Shown in pieces: positions 35,886 through 45,719 of a stretch of DNA of 64,000 bases. The translations under genes and the position numbers were made by a program. Origin of the DNA: Diadophis punctatus similis (lineage: Eukaryota; Chordata; Lepidosauria; Squamata; Dipsadidae). The stretch spans positions 11,495,508-11,559,507 of the forward strand of contig JALIGW010000021.1 of the NCBI GenBank assembly GCA_023053685.1. Reading direction: 5' to 3'. Each line of letters begins with the position of its first letter. The stretch's first letter is position 1. The notes beneath the pieces were generated by a model. It saw only the letters and a program-made list of their open reading frames with translations. It had not been told where the DNA came from and did not search any database.

Positions 35886-36555
35886 ACATATCCCTGGATT
35901 AAGAGAAGACAGAGCTACTACTACAGAGGAATTATTGAGTCTGTCATCTCCACCTCTATAGCTGTCTGGTTCAGTTCTGCAACCCAACAAGACAGACACA
36001 GACTTCAGAGGATAATCAGAACTGCAGAAAAAACAATTACTGCCAACCTGCCTTCCATTGAGGACCTGTCACTGCACGAGTCAAAAAGAGGACCGTGAAA
36101 ATATTTACTGACCCCTCGCTTCCCGGACATAAGCTGTTTCAACTCCTACCATCAAAATGATGCTATAGAGCACTGCACACCAAGACAAATAGGCACAAGA
36201 ATAGTTTTCCCCCCGAATGCCATCACTCTGCTAAAAAAAAAAATTCCCTCACCACTGTCAAACTATTCACTAAGGCTGCATTACTATTACTATTAGTCTT
36301 CTCATTGTTCCTATCACCCATCTCCTCCCACTTATGACTGTATGTCTGTAACTTGTTGCTTGTATCCTTACGATTTATAATTAATATTGTTTCCTGATTG
36401 CTTATTTGCACCCTATGACAATCATTAAGTGTTGTACCTCATGATTCTTGACAAATGTATATTTTCTTTTATGCACAATGAGAGCATATGCACCAAAGAC
36501 AAATTCCTTGTGTGTCCAATCACACTTGGCCAATAAAGAATTCTATTCTATTCTA
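35886..36555 (+). mobile_element. LINE family B, longest 3' copy
   Basis: The plus strand carries YYRGIIESVISTSIAVWFSS, ATQQDRHRLQRIIRTAEKTI, ANLPSIEDLSLHESKRG and GHKLFQLLPS phrases with frame breaks, then the 3' UTR (CAATCATTAAGTGTTGTAC, CCAAAGACAAATTCCTTGTG) and the end AATAAAGAATTCTATTC. A CR1/L2/Rex1-group ORF2 end, by resemblance only. No catalytic core is present. Confidence 0.82.
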
Positions 36556-36674
36556 TCTATATCAGGCAAGAAGACTGACCTCCTTCCATAAGTTGCTTGT
36601 TCTCAAGCAAGCTTTGAATTTTAATGTAAGTTCAGGAGAAATTTCATGTGCTAGTTGTGTGCTGTCTCGATCAG

Positions 36675-36745
36675 TTTTTCTCAACCATGGTGGCTTGAAG
36701 ATGTGTGGACTGGCTGAAGAATTGTGAAGGTTGAAGAAGGTTGAA
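36675..36745. mobile_element. hAT-like fragment (TTTCTCAACC type)
   Basis: CAGTTTTTCTCAACCATGG and GAAGATGTGTGGA resemble the terminus and inner arm of a common vertebrate hAT MITE. Both boundaries are decayed. Confidence 0.4.
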
Positions 36746-36804
36746 ATCCACTCATCTTAATGTCGCCTAAGTGGAGAAACACGGGTCTCTAGATGTCTAT
36801 GGAG

Positions 36805-36947
36805 ATTCTCTGTCATCCAGGTCATGTTTGTCCCAAAGGTGCTTTTTCAAGAGGCAACTGGACTTTTGGGGCTTTCTTTGAAGACAGTTCACTTCCCATC
36901 CAAGAAGCTTCTTCAAACATCTTCAAAGAAAACCCCCCAAAAGTCCA
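36805..36947. mobile_element. Family P, short foldback copy
   Basis: GTCTATGGAGATTCTCTGTC to AAGAAGCTTCTTC, then a shortened reverse arm ATCTTCAAAGAAAACC-AAGTCCAG. About 140 bp. Confidence 0.75.
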
Positions 36948-37137
36948 GTTTTAACGGCTTTGTGGAAGACCAGTAGGGTGGATAGGCATCTAAAATGAAC
37001 ATAACACTGCATATATCGGGGTTTTTTTACCTTTATGCTATGTACTGTATAAAAAAACTATAGTGTGTTGCATTTATGAAATCAATAACCTGCTGCAGAG
37101 AAAACACATTTTTATTTCTGCATGTAACAAAAACATT

Positions 37138-37299
37138 TTGAACTCTGAAAAAAAAGTTGGGTCGAAAAGCTCAATAAATCACATGCCGGTGTGTGTCACA
37201 CATTGGCGGTTGTGACGCATATTTTGAGTGACAAGGAGCCACAGAAGAGGGATGAAAGAGCCACATGCGGCTCCAGAGCTGCAGATTGCAGATCCCTGC
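37138..37299 (-). mobile_element. Truncated hAT (CAGGGATC-GCGGCTC type)
   Basis: The reverse complement of GAAAGAGCCACATGCGGCTCC and GCAGATCCCTG corresponds to the left half of the element at 32995. The far terminus is missing. Confidence 0.7.
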
Positions 37300-38103
37300 C
37301 CTAGAAGATAGGCTCAACATCCAGACGGATCTTGACAGACTTGAGTGCTGGGCCCTATCTAACAAAATGAAATTCAATGTAGAGAAAAGTAAAGTCCTAC
37401 ACTTAGGTTAAAAAAACCCCAAAAGTATACATATAAACTGGGTGAAACCAAGCTTAATAGCAGTGACTGTGAGAGGGATCTTGGAGTCCTAGTGGACAAC
37501 CAGCTAAACATGAGCCAGCAGTGTGCAGCGGCAGCCAAAAAAACCAATGAAATCCTAAATTATATTAACAGAGGGATGCAATCAAGATCAAGTGAGGTAC
37601 TAATACCACTCTATAAAGCCTTAGTTAGACCGCACATGGAGTATTGCATCCAGTTTTGGTCACCACACTATAAAAAAGACATTGAGACTCTAGAAAAAGT
37701 GCAGAGGAGAGCAACCAGGATGATCAGGGGACTGGAGACCAAAACTTATGAAGAGTGGTTGCAGGAACTGGGCATGGACAGTCTAGGAAAGAGAAGGACC
37801 AGTGTTCCAATATCTGAGGGGCTGCCACAGAGAGGAGGGGGGTCAAACTACTTTCCAAAGCACCTGAAGGATAGACAAGGAATAATGGATAGAAACCGAT
37901 CAATGAGAGATTCAACCTAGAAATAAGGAGGAACTTTCTGACAGTGAGAACAATCAACCAATGGAACAGCTTGCCTTCAGAAGTTGTGGGAGCTTCATCA
38001 CTTGAGACTTTCAAGATGAGATTGGACTTCCATTTGGCTTGAGCAGGGGGTTGGACTAGATGACCTACAAGGTCCCTTCCAACTCTGTTAATCTGTTAAT
38101 CTG
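37300..38103 (+). mobile_element. CR1 LINE 3' copy, about 800 bp
   Basis: The plus strand reads LECWALSNKMKFNVEKSKVL-like sequence, SDCERDLGVLVDNQLNMSQQ, AAAKKTNEILNYINRGMQSR, EVLIPLYKALVRPHMEYCIQ, KVQRRATRMIRGLETKTYEE and LGMDSLGKRRT, then a deletion near 37800 and the WNSLPSEVVGAS region. It ends GTCCCTTCCAACTCTGTTAA. Longest open run about 37492-37797. Confidence 0.93.
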
Positions 38104-38104
38104 A

Positions 38105-38524
38105 AAAGATTCCCATGGTACTATTCTTTCTGTGGGCTGAGATGTCTATTATCTGGCCATGGCTGCAGTCTTCTCCTTCTGTATCTCAAGGATAATCCCA
38201 CAGACTATTACAAGTGGATCTACCTTACATTCTGGAAGAGGCAAACCCTGCTATGGGATACTACCAAGCCCAGGTTTCTCACCTTGACCCAATAATCATT
38301 CTCTCCTTCTAAAGCTCTGGATCCTCAAACCTCCAAACCCATCAGAGAATTCAACTTTCACGTCGTGAGTTCAAATGCTACATTGACGCACATAAAATAT
38401 ATATTGCAATATAGAATGTTTCAATATTTTCCCTTTAGGAAGAGGATTTCTTTCTGAACTGCTTGAATCAATTTCATTTGCTTCATCTCCCCACACTCCA
38501 GAGTTTGATCAATTTTTTTGTTAT

Positions 38525-38525
<1 letters not shown>
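38105..38525. other. Unassigned sequence, about 420 bp
   Basis: No gene or repeat was recognised. Confidence 0.45.

Positions 38526-38526
<1 letters not shown>

Positions 38527-38574
<48 letters not shown>
38527..38574. repeat. (GT)n microsatellite
   Basis: About 23 GT units. Confidence 0.96.
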
Positions 38575-38884
38575 CTTTCCCCCCAGTATGATGCTGCTAG
38601 ATGAATAACATTAACCTCTGGCTACTGCTTCTCCTATATATCCCCAAACCGTCATTTTGGTTGATACGGTCAAGTCAAAAGACAGCAAAATCAATGACCT
38701 GCTGTTCTAAATTCAAACAAGTGAATGGAGAACTGGGCAGATTGTTCAATTTCCAACTGCAATTACCGAAAGTACCTAAAATAGTTTTGTTTTTTCCACT
38801 AGAGTTTAATAGAGAAAAGAAATACCGAACATGTAGGAAACTGGCTGGATTATTTTCTTCCCCCAAGATAGCAAATATATCTCA

Positions 38885-39372
38885 CAACAAAATACCTTAT
38901 TCCACCAGACTTGAAATACTGGGATTAGACAATTTACAACTACGTCACCTCCGATCTGATCTAAATGTAGTTCATAAAATCATATACCAAAATGTCCTTC
39001 CTGTTAATGACTACTTCAGCTTCAACCGCAACAATACATGAGCACATAATAGATTCAAACTAAATGTAAAGCGCTCCAAACTCGACTGCAGAAAATACGA
39101 CTTCAGCAACAGAGTGATCAATGCCTGGAATGCACTACCTGACTCTGTGGTTTCTTCCCCAAATCCCAAAAACTTTAACCTTAGACTGTCTACAGTCGAC
39201 CTCTCCTCGTTTCTAAGAGGTCTGTAAGGGGCGTGCATAAGCGCACCAGAGTGCCTACCTTCCCTGTCCTACTGTCCTATTGTCCTCTTTTATCGTTACT
39301 TTTTACTTATGTTTATACAAATTACTACCATACATGTTTGACAAATAAATAAATAAAATAAATAAATATATA
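38885..39372 (+). mobile_element. LINE family A, longest 3' copy
   Basis: Encodes NKIPYSTRLEILGLDNLQLR, HLRSDLNVVHKIIYQNVLPV and NDYFSFNRNN, a TGA where other copies are open, then KLDCRKYDFSNRVINAWNAL and PDSVVSSPNPKNF. The 3' UTR ends TTTGACAAATAAATAAATAA. CR1/L2-group by resemblance. The two ORFs of a complete element are absent. Confidence 0.82.
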
Positions 39373-39614
39373 TTTGCATCCAATTGTCAGTTAAAGTCGG
39401 AGGAGTGCCGGACAACTTGCATCTTAAATTTTCTTGGCCTACTTTATCAGAAACAAGATTTGCTGAAGTGGTTGTCCTTTGAAATACAAATCCAATGTAC
39501 ATTGTAACTCTTTACAAAATTAATCATCTCAAAGATTAATTTCATCATATATCCTCCTCTTTGTCTGCAAATTCAAGGGGTCTTAAAACATTACATACCG
39601 CTAAAGTAGAAGAA

Positions 39615-39703
39615 GTGGTAGAAGTAGTAGAATTCTTTATTGGCCAAGTGTGGTTGGACACACAAGGAATTTGTCTTTGGTGCAAATGCTCTCAGTGTAC
39701 ATA
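39615..39703 (-). mobile_element. LINE family B, 3' end (split by mariner)
   Basis: Reverse of the terminus (GAATTCTTTATTGGCCAAG) through CTCAGTGTACATA. It continues at 40300 after the mariner element is removed. Confidence 0.87.
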
Positions 39704-39817
39704 CGAGGGTGAGTCAAAACGTAATGCCGTTTTCTTTAGGACAGGTATAATTACCAACACAGGAACATGTACTGTAGCATACATCAAAATGAAGCTGGTC
39801 CTCTGTGGATCGCATCC

Positions 39818-40048
39818 CTACTTCTCAACATAGTCACCGTTTCTCTCAATAGCAATGTTCCACCTTCGAATGAGAGCATGTATCCCTGCCTGGTAAAATT
39901 TTGTTGACTGTTCTTTGAGCCACTTCTTCACTGCAGTTTTCACTTCCTCGTCACTGGAATAATGTTTGCCTCTCACACCCTCTTTCATGGGGCCGAAGAG
40001 ATGATAGTCTGAAGGTGCTAAATCTGATGAGTATGGAGGATTATTATT
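39818..40048 (-). pseudogene. Mariner transposase C-terminal remnant (left arm and loop)
   Basis: The minus strand is open for about 76 codons and ends at a TAG (39818-39820). It starts with PPYSSDLAPSDYHLFGPMKE, where the D of the SD pair in the mariner YSPDLAPSDYHLF motif is the third residue of the catalytic DD34D triad. It continues SDEEVKTAVKKWLKEQ, YQAGIHALIRRWN and GDYVEK. The DNA-binding N-terminus and the first two catalytic aspartates are missing, so it is inactive. Confidence 0.9.
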
Positions 40049-40188
40049 CCAGTGACGAGGAAGTGAAAACTGCAGTGAAGAAGTGGCTCAAAGAACAGTC
40101 AACAAAATTTTACGAGACAGGGATACATGCTCTCATTCGAAGGTGGAACATTGCTATTGAGAGAAATGGTGACTATGTTGAGAAGTAG
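40033..40188 (+). pseudogene. Mariner transposase C-terminal remnant (right arm)
   Basis: The second, inverted copy of the transposase tail: YYSSDEEVKTAVKKWLKEQ, FYETGIHALIRRWN and NGDYVEK before TAG at 40186-40188. It lacks the catalytic LAPSDY motif, which lies only in the loop. An ATG at 40033 is accidental to the inversion junction. Confidence 0.88.
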
Positions 40189-40299
40189 GGATGTGATCCA
40201 CAGAGGACCAGCTTCATTTTGATGTATGCTACATGTTCCTGTGTTGGTAATTATACCTGTCCTAAAGAAAATGGCATTACGTTTTGACTCACCCTCATA

Positions 40300-40875
40300 A
40301 AACAAAAGATACATTTGTCAAGAATCATGAGGTACAACATTTAATGACTATCATAGGGTACAAATAAGCAATCAGGAAACAATCAATATTAATATAAATC
40401 ATAAGGATACAAGCAACAAGTTACAGTCATACAGTCATAAGTGGGAGGAGATGGGCGATATGAATGATGAGAAGACTAATAGTAATAGTAATGCAGCCTT
40501 AGTGAATAGTTTGAGAGTGGTGAGGGAATTATTTGTTTAGCAGAGTGATGGCATTCGGGGAAAAACTATTCTTGTGTCTAGTTGTCTTGGTATGCAGTGC
40601 TCTATAGCATTGTTTTGAGGGTAGGAGTTGAAACAATTTATGTCCAGGATGTGAGGGGTCAGTAAATATTTACACGAGTCAAAAAGCCCTCTTTTTGACT
40701 CGTGCAGTATACAGGTTCTCAATGGAAGGCAGGTTGGCAGTGATTGTTTTTTCTGCAGTTCTGATTATGCTCTGAAGTCTGTGTGTGTCTTTTTGGGTTG
40801 CAGAACCGAACCAGACAGTTATAGAGGTGGAGATGACAGACTCAATAATTCCTCTGTAGAACTGTATCAGTAGTC
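40300..40875 (-). mobile_element. LINE family B, ORF2 tail and 3' UTR (rest of split copy)
   Basis: The minus strand reads IIESVISTSITVWFGSATQK, DTHRLQSIIRTAEKTITANL, PSIENLYTARVKKR and GHKLFQLLPSKQCYRALHTK with frameshifts and stops. It resumes at CATAAAACAAAAGATAC after the mariner. Confidence 0.85.
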
Positions 40876-40879
40876 GTTA

Positions 40880-41465
40880 CATTAAAAATAAGCCATTTGC
40901 ATCACAATTACATGATGAAAAGAACACATTCTTGCAGTGCCTGTAATAGCAGCAATAATTAAAGTGATTGGCTATAGGTATGGATCACTTAATTTGGTAG
41001 GTTAATCAATTAAAGCTTTCATTGATTAACTGTGCGCACAGATTGTTAAGAGTGAATTTTAATTAGCTAAATTGAAAGTTAAAGCTTTATAGGCTCCAAA
41101 AGTATTGAATTGAAATAGTCAGCATGCATTGTGATTTCCCCTCTCCTCCTTTTTACAATTTTTCATATTACTTAAAGTGACCATGAGTTAGAGGGAAGAA
41201 AAACATGCTTGATTACTGGGTGAAACATAGTGAATACTGGAATCCGGAGATCCCTATTCACCCTCCCAGCAGCAACCTCCACAGGGTGAAATTAAAATTG
41301 GCAAAATGGCAGATAGAGAGTTGTGATGCAAACTCCACCTCTTTCGAACATACCAGATGTCACTACTTCCACAGGCTAGGAGGTATGTAGGGAAAAGAAA
41401 TTACAACTTCTGCATAATTTTGAAGTCATTAGGAGTCAAGTCTGACCGAAGGAGACATTATACTA
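40880..41465. other. Unassigned sequence, about 590 bp
   Basis: AT-rich. No gene was recognised. Confidence 0.45.
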
Positions 41466-41468
41466 CAG

Positions 41469-41972
41469 GTTATGATGTTATGTTATGTTATGTTTTGTTT
41501 TGTTTTGTTTTGTTTTCCTGTCTTGTCTTGTCTTGTCTTGTCTTCTCTTCTCTTCTCTCTTCTCCTCTCCTCTCCTCTCCTCTCCTCTCCTTTTCTCTCC
41601 TCTCCTCTCCTCTTTTCTCCTCTCCTCTCCTCTCCTCTCCTCTCCTCTCCTCTCCTCTCCTCCTTTGTTCTGTTCTGTTCTCTCTTCTCTTCTCTTCTCT
41701 TCTCTTCTCTTCTCTTCTCTTCTCTTCTCTTCTCTTCTCTCTTCTCCTTTTCTCTTCTCTTCTCTTCTCTTTTCTCTTCTTTCTTTCTTTATCTCTTCTC
41801 TCTCTTTTTTCCCTTTCCTTCTCTTTTCTTCCTCTACCCTACCCTACCCCATCCCATATCATCCCACCCCACCCCATCTCACCTCACCCCATCCCATCTC
41901 CTGTTGTTGTGTTGTGTTATGTTATATTGTTATGTTATATTTTATGTTACGATATGTTACATAATGTTTTAG
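41469..41972. repeat. Pentanucleotide array with changing unit (TTATG to TTTTG to TCTTG to TCTTC to TCCTC ...)
   Basis: About 500 bp, nearly all pyrimidine plus G/A at fixed phase. Blocks: TTATG, TTTTG, TCTTG, TCTTC, TCCTC (two long blocks), TTCTG, TCTTC, CCCTA, CCCAT/CCCAC, TTGTG and TTATG/TTATA. Period 5 is kept through most block changes. Leucine/serine/phenylalanine frames here are artefacts. Confidence 0.95.
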
Positions 41973-41974
41973 TT

Positions 41975-42490
41975 TAGGGCTGCAGGTTATATATCAATGG
42001 ACAGGGGCAACCTTTATAACATAACCTCTGACAATCCTTTGTTTAAGTTCTTGCAATGAGATCTCTTTTAAAGATAGTTCAGAGACTTATCAAAGCTTCT
42101 AGGTTAATAGATTGGTAGGTGCTCTGAGGTTCATTTTGAGTCCAATCCAAATTATTGATTTTAATTTCTAGATAGTTTGTGATTAGAGTAACTGAAGTAC
42201 CCTTCAGGATATGCCTGAAATGCTATTGGTCAGGTGTCTAAGTGTTAAAGCCATCTCACTTGGGAAGTGCCATTTCTGAAATACCTTCCCCGTCCTTTCA
42301 ATTCACTGCTAAGAAATTGTTCTTTCAAGGGTTTTAATTTAATTTTTAACACGTTTGACTGCTATATATTGAAATGGTGACTTTTATTTCCTCTTATTTC
42401 ATTTCATTTGAGCTATTTATTGTTTTGTTCTTCTGTTGGCCATATCAGGCAGTTTTTAATAACTTTGCACTGTATCCAAAAGAACCTGAA
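41975..42490. other. Unassigned sequence, about 510 bp
   Basis: No gene or repeat was recognised. Confidence 0.45.
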
Positions 42491-42495
42491 AAAGG

Positions 42496-42499
42496 ATGA

Positions 42500-42554
<55 letters not shown>

Positions 42555-42778
42555 GGGAAGGGAAGGGAAGGGAAGGGAGGGAGGGAGCAAAGAAGGAAGG
42601 AAAAGAGAGAGGGGGAGGGAAGGAGGAAGGAAGGAAGAAAGAAAGAATGAAAGGGGAAGGAAAGAGAAGGGAGGGAGCGAGGAAGGAAGGAAAAGAGAGG
42701 GAGGGAGGGAAGGAGGAAGGAAGGAAGGAAGGAAGGAAGGAAGGAAGGAAGGAAGGAAGGAAGGAAGGAAGGAAGGAG
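42496..42778. repeat. Purine array (GAAA, GGGAA, GGAA)
   Basis: (GAAA)n at 42496-42553, then GGGAAG/GGGA units in two similar blocks (about 42554-42645 and 42650-42715), then about 16 GGAA units to 42777. The plus strand is almost pure purine, so triplex-prone. Confidence 0.95.
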
Positions 42779-43012
42779 CACAATGCACTATTGGACTGTT
42801 TTCATTCCTTTTTTTAAGTCCAAAAAATAGGTAGCTCAGGAAAAAAAATAGTTATCTTTAAAACAAATAAGCCATTTTTTTTGCTGGGTTTTGAACCAGT
42901 ACCTTTTTATTTCCAAAGTAAATATTAGAACCATTACTATATGCTGTGCAGCATTGGTGGCAGAGAAGCTCTAGAAGACACGAGAAAAGAACAAAACACT
43001 AAGGGAGGAATG

Positions 43013-43232
43013 TCTATGGAGATTCTCAGTCATCCCGGTCATGGTTGTCCCAAAGGTACTTTTTCAAGAGGCAACTGGACTTTCTGGTTTTTCTTTCCAG
43101 CTGTCTGCAAGGATTATCAATCCTTCCACACTCTCCACCATCCAGTCAGAGCTGAAGAAGCTTCTTGGATGAGAAGCAAAATGTCTTCAAAGAAAAACCA
43201 GAAAAACCAGTTGCCTCTTGAAAACTTTGAAA
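43013..43232. mobile_element. Family P, foldback copy
   Basis: TCTATGGAGATTCTCAGTC, GGCAACTGGACTTTCTGG, then the reverse arm CAGAGCTGAAGAAGCTTC, GATGAGAAGCAAAATGTC and AACCAGTTGCCTC. The arms are separated by about 50 bp. Confidence 0.78.
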
Positions 43233-43340
43233 CTAAGAGAGGAATGGAGTCAATTCTAAAGCCTGCATTCATTTGCCAACATGTGCTTTAATGTCTACCT
43301 ATAAATTACAATTTAACTTTCTCTTCCCCTCTTACATGTG

Positions 43341-43627
43341 CAGAGGTGGGTTCCTCCCGGTTCAGACCGGTTCTGTGGAACCGGTAGTAACTTGGCAGCC
43401 TGGGTCGCTGGAACCGGCAGCGACCTAGGCCTGCCACGCCCCCGAACTGGCTCTCTTGGCAGCAGCGTAGGCCATTTTGTTATTTGCTTCTGTGCATGCA
43501 CAGAAGCTGGGTTTTAGCACTGCGCATGCACTTGTGTGCCTTCAAAGTGCACACATGCCCATGCGGCACGCCTGCATGGCACATCAGGAAGCAAACCGAC
43601 AGCAAGGTAAGTCAGAACCCACCTCTG
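43341..43627. mobile_element. hAT MITE (CAGAGGTGGGTTCC terminus)
   Basis: It starts CAGAGGTGGGTTCCTCCCGG and ends AAGTCAGAACCCACCTCTG, with exact 8-bp duplicates TACATGTG (43333-43340, 43628-43635). 287 bp, no coding capacity. Confidence 0.93.
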
Positions 43628-43639
43628 TACATGTGCATA

Positions 43640-44385
43640 CATACTTATCTGCATACACATGAGCTTACGCATCCAGTAAGACCTCTCCATAGAAAAGAAA
43701 GCGACCGGCAATCGATTTCCTGGAGTGGAAAGTTAGGATGGAAAAAGAAGCTCTTGCAAGCTGTTACCAAAGCAACTCAGACAGGAATTTCTAAATTCAG
43801 CTTAGAGTCAAGCTGACCTGAGTACAGGATGAGGAACAGCTTGCAAGCCCAACATGGATCTAGCCCCAGTTGCAATTTAAAACCAATTTGATTGAACTTC
43901 TGAACTTATTTTTTTTCCTGAAATCTTGAAAGGATTCATAAGTAACTCCCACTCCCCATTTTTTTAAAAAAATACCAAACTAGTTTAAAATCAAATCCAA
44001 CTCGGTTATTCTGTTCTGTTCCATTTCAGTCCATTTTTCACTATCCCCATAATCTATTAAATTGAGCTGGCTAGCCAAATCAGTTTAAATCAAATCATTG
44101 GTCCAAATAAAGTAGGCAGCTTGGATTGGATCAGAAGAAATCCTCGCATCCTGATCCTTTTCTCTGAATGACTGGTGGGAATGCAGGGCAGGATCATGTT
44201 TTATTGGGATAATGCAAAAAAAAATGGCATTGCTTTTTATAGCCTCAATACAACTGCCCTATATTTCTCCATATAAAACAGCAAATAAAGTGGTTTGCTC
44301 ACTTGGAGATGGTCTCAAAGATCCAAGCTTGGGAGCAAAACTGAAATCAGGACACCATATTAAGATATTCATGAACTGGGAGAGC
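43640..44385. other. Unassigned sequence, about 750 bp
   Basis: No gene was recognised. Confidence 0.45.
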
Positions 44386-44388
44386 CAA

Positions 44389-44723
44389 TGTTAACAAGGT
44401 CAGCCAATGAATAGGCATAGCAACTAAGTCAGTCAATGGGAGCTAAACACATCTGAGTCTGTGCAGAGAATTGAAACTTAAGCTAGAAGGCTGGGCGTGG
44501 CTCAGCGCACTCTGTACTCTTGTCTCTCTCTGAACTCTGAACTGCTGAAATGAAACTAACTGTTTCTCTCCTGCCTGTAACTGCTATTACGTTGAAGAAG
44601 AATTTATAATGGTATTGTAAATACTCATCTGTTATTCTTGTATATAAAGAAGTTTCTTATTTAAATCAATCCTGCTGCATCAGTCTGCCTGGATGTGCTT
44701 TCTGGATTTAATTTTTGCAACAA
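44389..44723 (+). mobile_element. Possible solo LTR (TGTTAACA ... GCAACA)
   Basis: The segment begins TGTTAACAAGG and ends TTTTTGCAACA, and holds GTATATAAAGAAG near its 3' third with an AT-rich stretch after it. TG...CA ends and promoter-like signals suggest an LTR, but the flanks do not form a target duplication and no second copy is visible. Confidence 0.35.
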
Positions 44724-44908
44724 ACTCTGATACACCACTCACTCTGGGTTCCCAATGGTTTATTGAGCCGGAATCTCGGCACACAGTGAGTTCCATCAAA
44801 AGGAATAAAGGAATAAAGTTAGCACTGGGAGCCTCCGCCTTCCAGTGCCCTTTGAGGGTTGGAGTCACACCCTTCCTCTGTTGAAGCAGCTGACCATCTG
44901 GCAGACCC

Positions 44909-45052
44909 AATCAGCTGTTTGTTGGCCTGCTGTCAACCATGATCAGCTGCTCATCAGCTGGCCTGCAGGCAGCCATGATCAGCTGATCGTCGGCTGGTTT
45001 GCAGTCAGACAGATTCAGCTGTTCGTCGGCTCTGTTTTGCTAGCCGCTCACA
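44909..45052. repeat. Minisatellite, about 36-bp unit, four copies
   Basis: Four imperfect units each start with (A/G)(A/T)TCAGCTG followed by a TCGTCGGCTGG-like stretch. Units are 32, 36, 36 and 37 bp. Most contain the palindrome-rich GATCAGCTGATC-type core. Confidence 0.75.
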
Positions 45053-45390
45053 GCCTCCATCATTCGCTGGTCCAAAGAGCTTTGTGATGCTGCATTCTTC
45101 CCACCACCCACCTTCTGTGCTAGGGATCCCTTCCCCAGGTATGGCAACCCCGAGAAGGCGTTTATTGTTGTCGGCATTTCAGGGGTTGACAGATGGTGTC
45201 TTGGGATTCCATACCCTACAAGACACATACAAAAAGAGGAGAAGGTCAAAGAACACGACGCAGATGCAGAAGAAGATGAGAAGACAACATCAAAGACACT
45301 CTACAACAGCATCAATTAACAAGGGTTGAGGTTGCCAAAGAGCACAAATTTAGAACTTTGTATCTCCTTCAAAACCCAAAGTGCTAAAAG

Positions 45391-45716
45391 AGGAGAAGAA
45401 GAAGAAGAAGAAGAAGAAGAAGAAGAAGAAGAAGAAGAAGAAGAAGAAGAAGAAGAAGAAGAAGAAGAAGAAGAAGAAGAAGAAGAAGAAGAAATAGAAG
45501 AAGAAGAAATAGAAGAAGAAGAAGAAATAGAAGAAAAAGAAATAGAAGAAGAAGAAGAAATAGAAGAAGAAGAAGAAGAAGAAGAAGAAGAAGAAGAAGA
45601 AGAAGAAGAAGAAGAAGAAGAAGAAGAAGAAGAAGAAGAAGAAGAAGAAGAAGAAGAGGAGGAGGAGGAGGAGGAGGAGGAGGAGGAGGAGGAGGAGGAG
45701 GAGGAGGAGGAGGAGA
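45391..45716. repeat. (GAA)n/(GAG)n trinucleotide array
   Basis: About 270 bp of GAA, with GAAATA interruptions near 45493-45562, then about 19 GAG units (45657-45714). Homopurine on the plus strand. The long glutamate, serine or leucine/phenylalanine frames, including a 262-codon minus frame, are artefacts. Confidence 0.97.
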
Positions 45717-45719
45717 TGT

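Larger units (their letters stand above)
39704..40297. mobile_element. Foldback mariner element
   Basis: It begins CGAGGGTGAGTCAAAACGTA and ends TACGTTTTGACTCACCCTCA, inside a TA duplication (39702-39703, 40298-40299) as for Tc1/mariner elements. The whole element is an inverted duplication: 39704-39963 and 40043-40297 are near-identical opposite arms around a loop of about 80 bp. Each arm carries the transposase C-terminus. It interrupts a family B LINE exactly. Confidence 0.92.

Noticed and set aside
38601..39041. 146-codon plus-strand frame as a host gene
   Set aside because: Its last 50 residues are the ORF2 tail of LINE family A and the first part has no recognisable domain.
41357..41977. 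Leucine/serine/phenylalanine-rich frames up to 206 codons
   Set aside because: They are translations of the pentamer array in three frames.
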